A DNA stretch of 11,980 nt from Bacteroidota bacterium (GTDB lineage: Bacteria; Bacteroidota; Bacteroidia; Chitinophagales; Saprospiraceae), in NCBI GenBank assembly GCA_029573365.1, contig JAKQGD010000298.1, positions 1 through 11,980 on the forward strand, written 5' to 3'. The position numbers were made by a program, and so were the translations under genes. The first letter of the stretch is position 1; each line of letters starts with the position of its first letter. The notes below the pieces were generated by a model. That model was not told the origin of the DNA and did no database searches. It worked only from the letters and a program-made list of their open reading frames with translations. Below, piece by piece: positions 1 to 7,369 of the stretch.

Positions 1-367
1 TTTTGGTTTTGGCCTCAGTTACTCAAGTTTTGAATACCTAACCATGCAGCAGTCACTCGACACATTACGGGAAGGCAACACAACAACTTTGAGCATAACC
101 ATACAAAATACCGGATCAGTAGAAGGAGACGAAGTGGTACAGATCTATGCAAAACCTGTATACACCATCAAAGCACAGCCGGTCCTGCAGCTTGTGGGGT
201 TCCAGAGAGTAACGGTGCCTTCCGGCTCAAAAAAGACCCTTACTTTTGATATAAACGGAAGTATGTTTTCACACAATTATGGAGAGGAGAGATGTGAAAT
301 ATACTCTTTATTTGCAGGGAGCAGCTCCAGAAATCTCAGGCTGAAAACATCGATTTTTTTAAAATAA
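1..367 (+). CDS. C-terminal end of a glycoside hydrolase family 3 enzyme (beta-glucosidase-like), 5' truncated
   Basis: The reading frame is open from base 2 to the TAA at 365-367, so the gene starts to the left of the window; the ATG at 44 is internal. The first residues read FGFGLSYSSFEYL, the hallmark that joins the second catalytic domain of GH3 enzymes to the C-terminal fibronectin-III-like domain. The rest fits that FnIII-like domain: NTGSVEGDEVVQIY, then a proline-containing loop, then LVGFQRVTVPSGSKKTLTF. GH3 enzymes of this layout hydrolyse beta-glucosides, beta-xylosides or related glycans in the periplasm or outside the cell; the catalytic residues lie off the window, so the substrate cannot be called. 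It converges with the minus-strand TonB-C-terminal gene, with only 19 nt between the stops. Family assignment is firm, exact enzyme activity is not. Confidence 0.9.
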   Translation, partial: FGFGLSYSSFEYLTMQQSLDTLREGNTTTLSITIQNTGSVEGDEVVQIYAKPVYTIKAQPVLQLVGFQRVTVPSGSKKTLTFDINGSMFSHNYGEERCEIYSLFAGSSSRNLRLKTSIFLK

Positions 368-386
368 ACGAATATCAAAATTCAGG

Positions 387-1259
387 TTACATATTGAATT
401 GCACGGGCATGGTATAAACCACCTTGGCTGGCTTTCCATTTCTGGTACCAGGCTTCCATCGAGGCATGTTTTTAACTAGCCTGATTACTTCCTGGGTTAT
501 TTCTTGTGATATGCCATTAAGCATTTTAATATCCGTTAAATTCCCATTTTCATCCACTGTAAACTGCACCACTGCTTTACCCTGGATATTATTTTCCAGG
601 GCCGTTCTTGGGTACCTCAGATTGGTATACATGTAGTGACTCAGTTTTTCTCTGGAACATTTTATCAATTCCGGTCCCGACATTATAGTTTCATCACAAC
701 CGGGAAACCGTGGCATTTCATCGATTTGTTTTTCACCAGTCGATGATATAAACCTGCCGTGTTCATAGATTTTTTCGAGAATTATATTTCCCAGACTGTC
801 TAAGGTTATCTGTTTTCCGTGTAGTTTTCCTTCTTCATAATTTTCAAATTTTGTGATGCCGGTATCAGGGTCGGAAAATTTCCACTCTCCTGTTTTTTGA
901 TCGTTTTTAAATTCACCGGATTCATCAGTGTTTAAAATCCACAAACCTTCTCTGAGGTTGTTTTTATAGATCCCTCTGTTGACAATGGTACCGTCATCCC
1001 AGTTTTCCTGGTAGAGGCCATTTTTAATCATCAGATTTTTATCTAAAAACGTTCCCAGCGTAGTAATCTGCTTAGTTGGTGGATAATATACTTTAACCAT
1101 ATATTCGCCACTTTTAAGCAATTCCATAGTAAATTGTTGGTCCCATTTTAACAGCTTGGAGCCAGCCTCCAGTTTGTCCTTATACCAGTGTTTATAATAC
1201 TGCCCAGACACATTCCCTATTGAAAAGGCTAAGATAAAAATAAGAAAAATTTGTTTCAT
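387..1259 (-). CDS. Secreted MORN-like repeat protein with TonB C-terminal domain
   Basis: A 290-residue protein beginning MKQIFLIFILAFSIGNVSGQ, a typical Sec signal peptide; I chose this start over an in-frame ATG 12 codons earlier (base 1295), which would bury the signal peptide and overlap the upstream gene by 8 nt. Residues about 68-170 contain degenerate MORN-like repeats (GLYQENWDDG, GIYKNNLREGLW, GEFKNDQKTGEW, YEEGKLHGKQ). Residues about 183-290 are a TonB C-terminal domain with the linker motif MPRFPGC, then YPRTALENNIQGKAVVQFTV and MPRWKPG, ending at VQFNM. Cys188 and Cys201 flank the domain start and could form a disulfide. There is no N-terminal anchor plus proline-rich spacer, and no exbB/exbD nearby, so it is probably not a classical energy transducer. 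Role unknown; the domain may bind TonB-dependent receptors or other envelope partners. It follows the 97-residue membrane gene by 28 nt and is probably co-transcribed with it. Confidence 0.85.
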   Translation of the reverse strand: MKQIFLIFILAFSIGNVSGQYYKHWYKDKLEAGSKLLKWDQQFTMELLKSGEYMVKVYYPPTKQITTLGTFLDKNLMIKNGLYQENWDDGTIVNRGIYKNNLREGLWILNTDESGEFKNDQKTGEWKFSDPDTGITKFENYEEGKLHGKQITLDSLGNIILEKIYEHGRFISSTGEKQIDEMPRFPGCDETIMSGPELIKCSREKLSHYMYTNLRYPRTALENNIQGKAVVQFTVDENGNLTDIKMLNGISQEITQEVIRLVKNMPRWKPGTRNGKPAKVVYTMPVQFNM

Positions 1260-1287
1260 TCCAGTCAAATGATATACCATGACAATA

Positions 1288-1581
1288 TTATTCAATATTT
1301 CTCATATAAGTCATAAAAACAAGAAGTACAATACCCGTAATTTTTAAAATTATTTCGTACCAGGATCCAAATATATCGGAGACCAACAATAAATACAAGC
1401 TTGAAGACACAACCGCTTTATCTTTAAATTCTTTATTGGTAAACTGTCTTTTGGCAAAAATCAGCGAAATCACCAGAATGACAAAGGTCACCGCGGCACA
1501 CAGATAATTGTCCATAAAATGAAACCAGCTGTTGAGTAACACAAATAAAACGGGAAAAATTATCAAGGCATTGGTCAACAT
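1288..1581 (-). CDS. Small hydrophobic membrane protein of unknown function
   Basis: A 97-residue protein that I do not recognise. It has three or four hydrophobic stretches: about residues 5-22, 27-43, and a longer one spanning about 57-92 that could be one or two helices. A short charged segment (AKRQFTNKEFKDK, about 43-55) lies between them and probably faces the cytoplasm. No catalytic or metal-binding motif is visible. The ATG at 1581 lies about 25-30 nt downstream of a good Bacteroidota-type promoter (1612-1643), which supports this as a real gene and start. The downstream TonB-C-terminal gene begins 28 nt after its stop, so the two likely form a two-gene operon. The base composition is markedly A/T-rich compared with the ABC genes to the right. 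An inner-membrane location is inferred from hydrophobicity only. Confidence 0.65.
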   Translation of the reverse strand: MLTNALIIFPVLFVLLNSWFHFMDNYLCAAVTFVILVISLIFAKRQFTNKEFKDKAVVSSSLYLLLVSDIFGSWYEIILKITGIVLLVFMTYMRNIE

Positions 1582-1611
1582 AGCTATTGTAATTTATAAT
1601 GGTTTAAAGCT

Positions 1612-1643
1612 GAAAGATACTGCATTTCTTCCAGCTTCCAAAA
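1612..1643 (-). promoter_or_regulatory. Bacteroidota-type promoter for the small membrane protein / TonB-CTD pair
   Basis: On the minus strand TTTTG (1639-1643) is followed after 19 nt by TATCTTTC (1612-1619). This matches the Bacteroidota primary-sigma pattern of a TTG/TTTG -33 element and a TAnnTTTG -7 element, with only the last -7 base differing. Transcription would begin near 1605, giving a leader of about 25 nt before the ATG at 1581. The DNA just upstream (about 1645-1690) is very A/T-rich. Recognised by eye only. Confidence 0.5.
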
Positions 1644-1693
1644 CAACTAAAAAGTAAATATTTGATCAATAAATATATCTCAAATTTTTATCC

Positions 1694-1712
1694 CCAAAAG
1701 TTACCTTTTTGG
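1694..1712 (-). terminator. Weak candidate hairpin downstream of the gld/DUF4340 genes
   Basis: The minus strand reads CCAAAAAG-GTAA-CTTTTGG, a 7-bp stem with one bulged A and a 4-nt loop, beginning 21 nt after the stop codon of the DUF4340 gene. It is followed by GGATAAAAATTTG rather than a clean T tract, and the stem is mostly A-T, so it is a poor Rho-independent terminator. It is listed because it sits where the gld operon should end, between that operon and the next gene's promoter. Confidence 0.25.
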
Positions 1713-1733
1713 CTTTTATCTAAAAATCACATT

Positions 1734-2747
1734 TTATTTTGCCAAAAACTCATCATAGCCCCTGAATATGCCACCAAAGACTTTGTTTTGGACGGTATAA
1801 AAGTCGGTGTCGTTGACCCAGACGAACATACGGTTCTGACTCCTGATTTCTCCCGGTGTCCTGGCGTTTCCGGCTTTGATTTCAAAATAATCGTAGGACC
1901 AGTAGCTATGTTTTTTCAGTTTACCGTCTTTACGCTGCAGCGTAACAATACAGTCCGGCTGCCTGGCAAGTACAGAATCCCTCAACGGATACTGGCTCAA
2001 CAGACTCTCGGCTCCCAGGCTGGCAAACTGAGACAAATAATAATCCACAAATTTCAAATTGACTTTATCCTGTGATGTAGAGCGTGGCGAAGCGGGTTCA
2101 AATCTGATGTTTTTTGCAGGGTCAGTGATGATAAACGAGCTGGGGCGGTCTTTGGGATATTCCACTTTAAGGTATTCAATGTCTCCGGGCTGCTCCACAA
2201 AAAGGGTCCTGTCTCTGTAGTTGTCCAGAGGCTGTTCAAACCGTGACCTCACACCACCAGCGAGTCCCGGTAAATGCATGGCATATGGCTGACTGGTGCC
2301 TCCCAGCAGCATATAAGTTCCGTCATTTTTGGGGGTGTCTGATCCGACAAATATGATTTTGGCTGGTTTATCATCATCAGTGTAGACATCCATCTGGATG
2401 CCGTTGGCTTTGATGCTTTTAAGTATGGGCTCTGTGGCTGCATTTGACGGGATATAAAGCATCCTGAGGCCTGTGATGACCCTTTCTATATTGACAAAAA
2501 CTGCCGGGTCTACATCGTAGCGGCTGTTAAGTATCCAGCCCTTGCCCTTGCGGGTAAAGATCAGGGGTTGCAGTTTTATATGGCGGATGACCACTTTTTG
2601 CACTTCTTCTATGTTATCTACGGTAAAGCCCCTGGATGCAGTCAATGAAGGATCACTGGCTTTTTTATCCTTGTTTACAAGGTAATATGCGATGAGGCCG
2701 AGTCCCAGAAGCAAGGCGGTCAAGTAAACGATTTTTTTCATCTGCAT
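1734..2747 (-). CDS. DUF4340 domain-containing protein, fourth gene of the gld ABC cluster
   Basis: A 337-residue protein with one N-terminal membrane segment (MKKIVYLTALLLGLGLIAYYL, about residues 3-23) followed by a soluble region expected in the periplasm. The body fits the DUF4340 family, with an early segment VVIRHIKLQPLIFTRKGKGW, a central YRDRTLFVEQPGDIEYLKVEY, and a C-terminal part rich in beta-strand-like sequence. DUF4340 genes are commonly found beside gldG-type genes in Bacteroidota, and beside GldG/ABC_transp_aux genes more widely. The gene starts 26 nt after the gldG stop, or 32 nt if the second ATG at 2741 is used; both starts leave the membrane anchor intact. Its function is unknown; the inference from context is that it works as a further periplasmic component of the GldFG system. 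No catalytic motif was seen. Confidence 0.85.
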   Translation of the reverse strand: MQMKKIVYLTALLLGLGLIAYYLVNKDKKASDPSLTASRGFTVDNIEEVQKVVIRHIKLQPLIFTRKGKGWILNSRYDVDPAVFVNIERVITGLRMLYIPSNAATEPILKSIKANGIQMDVYTDDDKPAKIIFVGSDTPKNDGTYMLLGGTSQPYAMHLPGLAGGVRSRFEQPLDNYRDRTLFVEQPGDIEYLKVEYPKDRPSSFIITDPAKNIRFEPASPRSTSQDKVNLKFVDYYLSQFASLGAESLLSQYPLRDSVLARQPDCIVTLQRKDGKLKKHSYWSYDYFEIKAGNARTPGEIRSQNRMFVWVNDTDFYTVQNKVFGGIFRGYDEFLAK

Positions 2748-2773
2748 TTCATTTTTATGATTAAAGCCGGCGT

Positions 2774-4480
2774 TCAGGCCGTATATTTACGCTTTCGGAC
2801 ATACCGGTAAACCAATCCAAAAAGTATAAGAAGAATCAGCGGAAGTTCTACATTGAGGAACTGCCAGAATGTCTTTTCCTGTCGGGTCTTTACCGGATCC
2901 AGGAGTCTGAGCTTGACCTCCTTGGACCTCGATGTGAGTATGTTGTCCTCGTCGAGCATATATTCCACCGCATTGAGGATAAACTCCTTGTTTCCTTTGT
3001 AGTACCTTCGTTCCCACTTGTTGTAACCAATGTCTTCGGTTTCGCCGGAAACGGGATTTACTAAGTTTTTGGCAAAATCCGAATCCGTCACAATCAGTTG
3101 CCGGGCTGGTTTGCTCTTGTCCAAAAACTTCATGCCTATGTTGTCAAGGGTAGCCTGAAACTCGGGTGTGATCCTGTTTTTAAAAAAGGACTCAAACTCG
3201 CCTTCGAGCAATACAGCCAAAGCCTTGTTGCCATCGTTAAACTTGGCGGGGTCAGGTGACGACTTGAGAATCTCGAAGGTAAGCCTCACAGGTGCAAGCT
3301 GTGTCCTGCTGTATCTGGAACTATGCAAAAGAATGGTCTTGGTCACCGGCCCATTGGTTTTTACAGTGTCAATGGAGCCTGGAAAAGAGAAATTGACCCT
3401 GTCTATGTTTTTAGCTATAGGGTGCTCAGTGTCCGAAGCTACAGACAGATTGTAAATCCATGGAAAAAGCTTTGTTTGTGGTTTGTCACCTGTCATGCCT
3501 ACCACCTGCGGAATAGAGGAACACTCGAGGTCTACGACAAAATCAGGCATAAGCCTCACTCCGTACCTGAAAAGCATATCATCCAGACCCGTCTCAAATG
3601 CCGGCGGTACAAAAAATTTGTACTTGTTGATACTGTCGAGCGATACGTCAAACTTGTCGATAAGCCAAATGACCCTGCCACCTGCCATGATGTACTGATC
3701 GAGCTTAAACTGATCTTTCAGCGGTATGGCGGTTTTGGGTCCGCAGACCATGACCAGGTCGATTGTAGAGTCGATTCGCATCAGCGTATCCGGATTGACC
3801 CTTCCCACCTTGTGAAACTTCCTGATTTCGGCTTCCAGCCTGAAGGTTTGACTGGCATCCCATTCGCCGTGGCCCTGGAGGAAAAGCACGTTTTTAGCCC
3901 GTGGAGCCTGCAACTTCTGGAAGGCATTGGCAAACTTGTATTCTAGCAGCGAAATGGACTTATTGAGCACTACTTCTTCGTCGTCGCCGGGCTTTTGGTC
4001 CTCGAGGAGATTGACGACATATTGGCGTTGTTTGTAGTAGATGATGGCAAAAGGAAATACCGCTTTTTGTACTACCTTGGTTCCGTCAGAATAACTGAGA
4101 GATACAGGTATAATCTTTTCTTCCTGCAGCATTCTGGCTCTTTGTTCCCTTTCCCTGACGGTACCTGATGCAGGGTCTTCAAATTCAAAGCTGACGTTTG
4201 GGTTGATATCACGGATTTTACCCAGCATGTCACGAACGGCACTCTGCAGCCTCACAAATCCGGCCGGAAATTCGCCATCGAGCAATACCCTGACGGTTAC
4301 ATTGTCATCGGGGGCAGCCATAATTCTGGCTGTACTTTCGCTGATGGTAAATCGTTTATCTTCTGTCAGGTCCCACTGAAATCTCACATACGCCGCAATG
4401 ATATTGACCACAAAGATGATGGCCAGCATAAGGAGGAGGGTAACCCATTTTCCTGATTTTCTCAATGGCTTCATGTCCAT
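2774..4480 (-). CDS. gldG: Gliding-associated ABC transporter auxiliary/substrate-binding component GldG
   Basis: A 568-residue protein with an N-terminal membrane helix (about 12-31), a large periplasmic region, and a second helix near the C-terminus (about 541-560) followed by the positively charged tail RYVRKRKYTA. Matches GldG and the ABC_transp_aux family: the opening FQWDLTEDKRFTISEST, then VRVLLDGEFPAGF, then NVLFLQGHGEWDASQ (about 197-211), and GGRVIWLIDKFDVSLDS (about 268-284). The length is normal for GldG. It begins 2 nt after the gldF stop (TGACCATG). In Flavobacterium johnsoniae, GldA, GldF and GldG form an ABC complex needed for gliding, but homologues occur in many non-gliding Bacteroidota and are missing from some gliders, so gliding should not be assumed here. 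Substrate unknown. Confidence 0.93.
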   Translation of the reverse strand: MDMKPLRKSGKWVTLLLMLAIIFVVNIIAAYVRFQWDLTEDKRFTISESTARIMAAPDDNVTVRVLLDGEFPAGFVRLQSAVRDMLGKIRDINPNVSFEFEDPASGTVREREQRARMLQEEKIIPVSLSYSDGTKVVQKAVFPFAIIYYKQRQYVVNLLEDQKPGDDEEVVLNKSISLLEYKFANAFQKLQAPRAKNVLFLQGHGEWDASQTFRLEAEIRKFHKVGRVNPDTLMRIDSTIDLVMVCGPKTAIPLKDQFKLDQYIMAGGRVIWLIDKFDVSLDSINKYKFFVPPAFETGLDDMLFRYGVRLMPDFVVDLECSSIPQVVGMTGDKPQTKLFPWIYNLSVASDTEHPIAKNIDRVNFSFPGSIDTVKTNGPVTKTILLHSSRYSRTQLAPVRLTFEILKSSPDPAKFNDGNKALAVLLEGEFESFFKNRITPEFQATLDNIGMKFLDKSKPARQLIVTDSDFAKNLVNPVSGETEDIGYNKWERRYYKGNKEFILNAVEYMLDEDNILTSRSKEVKLRLLDPVKTRQEKTFWQFLNVELPLILLILFGLVYRYVRKRKYTA

Positions 4481-4482
4481 GG

Positions 4483-5211
4483 TCAGCTTCTTTTTGCGAG
4501 GATGGTGTGATTGATAAAAAGAAACCCTGTGATTACCGAAAGGAAATAAACGATGTCTCTGCTGTCGATCAGACCCTTGCTGATGCTCGTATAGTGGTAA
4601 TTGATGCCCAGTTTCTGGATAAAAAGGTCAAGATTGGCCGCAAAGGCCGGCATTCTGGCTATGTAAGTAAAAGCCCAGTGGAAAAAGAAACACATAAAGG
4701 CACCAAGGATAAAAGCTACAATCTGGTTAGTAGTAAGTGCTGAGGCGACCATACCTATGGCCACAAAAGCGGCACCCAGAAAAAAGAGTCCAATGTACGA
4801 CCCGAAAATGGCTCCGGAGTCCAGGTTTCCAACCGGCGACCCCAGACGATATACCGAAAAATAATAAATGAGCGTAGGCAAAAGGGCAAAAACTACAAGG
4901 GTAACATTTGCAAAAAACTTGCCCATTATGATGTCTGTGGCTGTGAGTGGCTTTGTAAACAGCAATTCTATGGTGCCTTTCATGTTTTCTTCCGCAAAAC
5001 TTCTCATGGTAATGGCCGGAATGAGAAACAAAAATACCAGTGGGGCAATGGAAAAAAGCTGATCCATCGTTGCATAGTTATAGTCGACTACTGATGTATC
5101 AGAAAATACCCACATAAAAAGGCCAACTGACACCAGGAAGACTCCTATAACCAGATAACCGGTCACAGAGCTGAAAAAAGCCGCTATTTCCTTACGGTAT
5201 ATGCTCAGCAT
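4483..5211 (-). CDS. gldF: ABC-2 type permease GldF
   Basis: A 242-residue inner-membrane protein with six predicted helices (about residues 17-37, 52-70, 97-118, 136-157, 161-183 and 219-237). The segment after helix 2, MRSFAEENMKGTIELLFTKPLT (from about 69), is the cytoplasmic coupling motif typical of NosY/GldF-type ABC-2 permeases. Length and topology match GldF. The start ATG follows the gldA stop after a single nucleotide (TGACATG) and gldG follows after 2 nt, so translation is probably coupled along the cluster. As a half-size permease it would act as a dimer driven by GldA. What it moves, or whether it does mechanical work on the envelope, is unknown. Confidence 0.93.
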   Translation of the reverse strand: MLSIYRKEIAAFFSSVTGYLVIGVFLVSVGLFMWVFSDTSVVDYNYATMDQLFSIAPLVFLFLIPAITMRSFAEENMKGTIELLFTKPLTATDIIMGKFFANVTLVVFALLPTLIYYFSVYRLGSPVGNLDSGAIFGSYIGLFFLGAAFVAIGMVASALTTNQIVAFILGAFMCFFFHWAFTYIARMPAFAANLDLFIQKLGINYHYTSISKGLIDSRDIVYFLSVITGFLFINHTILAKRS

Positions 5212-5212
5212 G

Positions 5213-6124
5213 TCACACGGTTTTGGTTAGTTTGCGGAATACGTCTTCGACATTGGCCCGGTCGATCTTCATTTCCAGGATGACGATGCCATGGGTTACA
5301 CAACAATTAAACACGGCTTTTCTCACATCGTGGTTCCCTGATGCCGTGATGATATAGGTATTGCCTTCCCTGACGGCATGGTTTACACCACTTAAAGAGT
5401 CAAATGCTGAAGCTGGAATGGATGCCGACTCGACTTCGAGGTATATGGTCTGCCCCTGCCCCATCTTTGCCGTAAGACGGTCTATGGGTTCATTGGCGAC
5501 AAGCCCTCCATTATTTATAATCACCACCCGGTCACAGAGGGCCTGTACTTCCTGCATGATGTGCGACGAAAAAATCACCGTTTTTTCCCTACCCAGGTCT
5601 TTGATGAGCTGCCGTATGTCGATCAGCTGGTTCATGTCAAGTCCTGAAGTAGGTTCGTCGAGGATGAGAACTGCCGGGTCATGTATGATGGCCTGAGCCA
5701 GCCCAACCCTCTGCCGGTAGCCTTTGGACAAGGCTCCAATGGTCTTTTTTTGTTCTTTTTCGAGACCGGTCATACCTATCACTTCAGAAATCCTTCCGGC
5801 CCTGTCTTTAACACCGTGGATACTGGCCACAAACTGTAAAAATTCGCGGACATACATTTCGTCATACAGAGGATTGTGCTCAGGTAGATAGCCAATGTTT
5901 TTACGAGCCAAAAGCGGCGAAACAGTCACGTCATGACCCTCCACTACCACTGTACCCTCGTCCGGAGGCATGTAGCCGCAGATCATCTTCATGGTGGTCG
6001 TCTTGCCCGCTCCGTTGGGACCCAGAAAACCCAGAATTTCCCCAGGTCGGCCTTCAAAACTAAGGTCATTTACCGCCACCTGGCTTCCAAACCGCTTTGT
6101 CAATCCATTGACAGAAACCGACAT
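5213..6124 (-). CDS. gldA: ABC transporter ATP-binding protein GldA
   Basis: A 303-residue cytoplasmic ATPase. Visible motifs: Walker A GPNGAGKTT (35-43), signature LSKGYRQRV (132-140), Walker B VLILDEP (152-158; Asp156, Glu157), D-loop SGLD, and H-loop His188 (SSHIMQE). The Q-loop position carries Glu82 in LPEHNPLY rather than Gln; from memory this and the LSKGY signature are family traits of GldA/DrrA-type ATPases. Residues about 215-303 form a C-terminal domain ending NVEDVFRKLTK, usual in this group. It is the first gene of a tightly packed gldA-gldF-gldG-DUF4340 set and has a promoter-like box 40-47 nt upstream. In F. johnsoniae gldA lies apart from gldFG, so the contiguous order here is a lineage feature. 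It powers GldF. Confidence 0.92.
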   Translation of the reverse strand: MSVSVNGLTKRFGSQVAVNDLSFEGRPGEILGFLGPNGAGKTTTMKMICGYMPPDEGTVVVEGHDVTVSPLLARKNIGYLPEHNPLYDEMYVREFLQFVASIHGVKDRAGRISEVIGMTGLEKEQKKTIGALSKGYRQRVGLAQAIIHDPAVLILDEPTSGLDMNQLIDIRQLIKDLGREKTVIFSSHIMQEVQALCDRVVIINNGGLVANEPIDRLTAKMGQGQTIYLEVESASIPASAFDSLSGVNHAVREGNTYIITASGNHDVRKAVFNCCVTHGIVILEMKIDRANVEDVFRKLTKTV

Positions 6125-6163
6125 ATGAGTGATGTTTGATTAGTTTGTTGAAAAAAAACGTTG

Positions 6164-6171
6164 CAAAAGTA
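6164..6171 (-). promoter_or_regulatory. Promoter -7 box upstream of gldA
   Basis: The minus strand reads TACTTTTG here, an exact match to the Bacteroidota -7 consensus TAnnTTTG, placed about 40 nt before the gldA start codon and within the 126-nt gap that separates the export operon from gldA. No convincing TTG -33 element is present 19-21 nt further upstream (only ATGG), so its strength is uncertain. It suggests that gldA-gldF-gldG-DUF4340 can be transcribed independently of the export operon. Confidence 0.45.
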
Positions 6172-6250
6172 AGATAATTGCCTTAAAAAACCATTTGTTT
6201 GACTCAAGGCGTGCCTCAAAGTGTATTGCAGGCGTCAGATCCGTATTTTG

Positions 6251-7369
6251 TCAGGAACGTTTGCGGTATGTGTAGATAGCCAGAAAATTGAGCACAAAGC
6301 CTATGGCAGAGATGACCCTGATGTGCGGCCACAGATCGCGGAGTGTGGCTCCTTTGAGCAAAACCATCCTCATGGCATCCACAAGGTAGGTAAGAGGATT
6401 CAGGTATGCTATTTTCCTTGCCCATGGCGGCATGCTTTCGATGGTGGTATAAAGTCCGCTGAGCAGGATGAAGATCAACATAAAAAAGAAAGCCACCATC
6501 ATGGCTTGTTGCTGCGTAGAGGTAAAATTGGAAAGCAGCAGTCCAAATCCTACGATAGCCAGTAGGTACAGGGCGGCAAAAATGTAGATATTGCCTATGT
6601 TGGTCCCGGGCTGGATGCCATGTACCACATAACTCACCAGAAGGCCGAGTGTCAGGATGACAAAACCCAGCAACCAAAATGGCACCAGTTTGCCCAGTAT
6701 AAACTGAATCTTGCTGATCGGGGTGACATTGAGCTGCTCTATAGTGCCCAGTTCCTTTTCCTTGACAATGTTGAGGGCAGACAAAAAGCCACCTGTCATG
6801 GTAAGAAGCACAGCCAGGATACCCGGAACCATAAACCGCTGGTAGTCCATATAGGGATTGTAAAGGCTTGTACCAATGACTGTAATAAAAGGTTCTGGAT
6901 TGAACTTTGGGAATTCAAACCAATCCTTGCGGATTTCCTGGTTAAACTGCTGGATAATGCCCATGGTATAAGCGGAGCCGAGATTGCCCTTGGTGCCATT
7001 GACTGCATTGACAAAAAGCTGAAGGGAGGCCTTGTTTTCGCGGATGAGGCTGGCTTCAAATCTGGGAGGTATTTCTATAAAAAGATCGGCTTTTTCGGAT
7101 TCGAGCCACTCGAGGCCTTCATGGTGGTCTGAAGAGTAGGCTGCCAGCCTGAAATAGGAGGAATGCTCCAGCTTGGAGATCAGCTGCCTGGCATAATCGG
7201 AGTGATCGAGGTCAATGATGCCCACTTTGATATTTTTAACCTCGTAGTCTGCAGCAAAGGGAAGGAGTATCAGTTGCATTACCGGCATTAAAAAAATAAG
7301 CCTCAGGATGGCCGGGTCCCGAAATATCTGTCTGAATTCTTTTTTAAGGATCAGTAAAAAAGTGGTCAT
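6251..7369 (-). CDS. ABC-2 type permease, second subunit of the exporter (YbhR-like)
   Basis: A 372-residue inner-membrane protein of the ABC2_membrane_3 type. One helix lies near the N-terminus (about 20-40), followed by a periplasmic domain (about 41-178). Five further helices follow (about 180-201, 228-250, 260-281, 287-309 and 349-366). The cytoplasmic motif VKEKELGTIEQLNVTP (202-217) is the coupling region characteristic of YbhS/YbhR/YhhJ permeases. The start ATG overlaps the stop of the preceding permease by 4 nt (ATGA). It would pair with that permease to form a heterodimeric channel driven by the two ATPases upstream. It is the last gene of the export operon; no strong terminator hairpin was found in the 126 nt that follow. 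Which of YbhS or YbhR it matches best cannot be settled by eye, so no symbol is given. Confidence 0.92.
   Translation of the reverse strand: MTTFLLILKKEFRQIFRDPAILRLIFLMPVMQLILLPFAADYEVKNIKVGIIDLDHSDYARQLISKLEHSSYFRLAAYSSDHHEGLEWLESEKADLFIEIPPRFEASLIRENKASLQLFVNAVNGTKGNLGSAYTMGIIQQFNQEIRKDWFEFPKFNPEPFITVIGTSLYNPYMDYQRFMVPGILAVLLTMTGGFLSALNIVKEKELGTIEQLNVTPISKIQFILGKLVPFWLLGFVILTLGLLVSYVVHGIQPGTNIGNIYIFAALYLLAIVGFGLLLSNFTSTQQQAMMVAFFFMLIFILLSGLYTTIESMPPWARKIAYLNPLTYLVDAMRMVLLKGATLRDLWPHIRVISAIGFVLNFLAIYTYRKRS

Noticed and set aside
379..400. Inverted repeat AATTCA...TGAATT between the convergent GH3 and TonB-CTD genes as a bidirectional terminator
   Set aside because: Only a 6-bp A/T-rich stem with a 10-nt loop, no T tract, and it runs into the coding end of the minus-strand gene.
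1657..1676. A/T-rich dyad with a central TTGATCAA palindrome upstream of the small membrane protein promoter
   Set aside because: In such A/T-rich DNA short palindromes are expected by chance, and it matches no operator I can name.
3323..3946. Plus-strand open frame of 207 codons opposite gldG
   Set aside because: It lies wholly antisense to gldG, which has clear family motifs throughout; the translated product resembles nothing and looks like a frame shadow.
6175..6235. Possible terminator after the second permease (GCCTT...AAGGC and GGC/GCC pairings on the minus strand)
   Set aside because: Stems are short, loops are either too tight or too long, and the only T run falls inside a loop, so there is no convincing Rho-independent terminator.
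6620..7132. Plus-strand open frame of 170 codons, and the minus-strand frame at 6216-6677, over the second permease
   Set aside because: Both overlap a well-supported ABC-2 permease in other frames, and their products are low-plausibility sequence rich in His, Gln and Cys.
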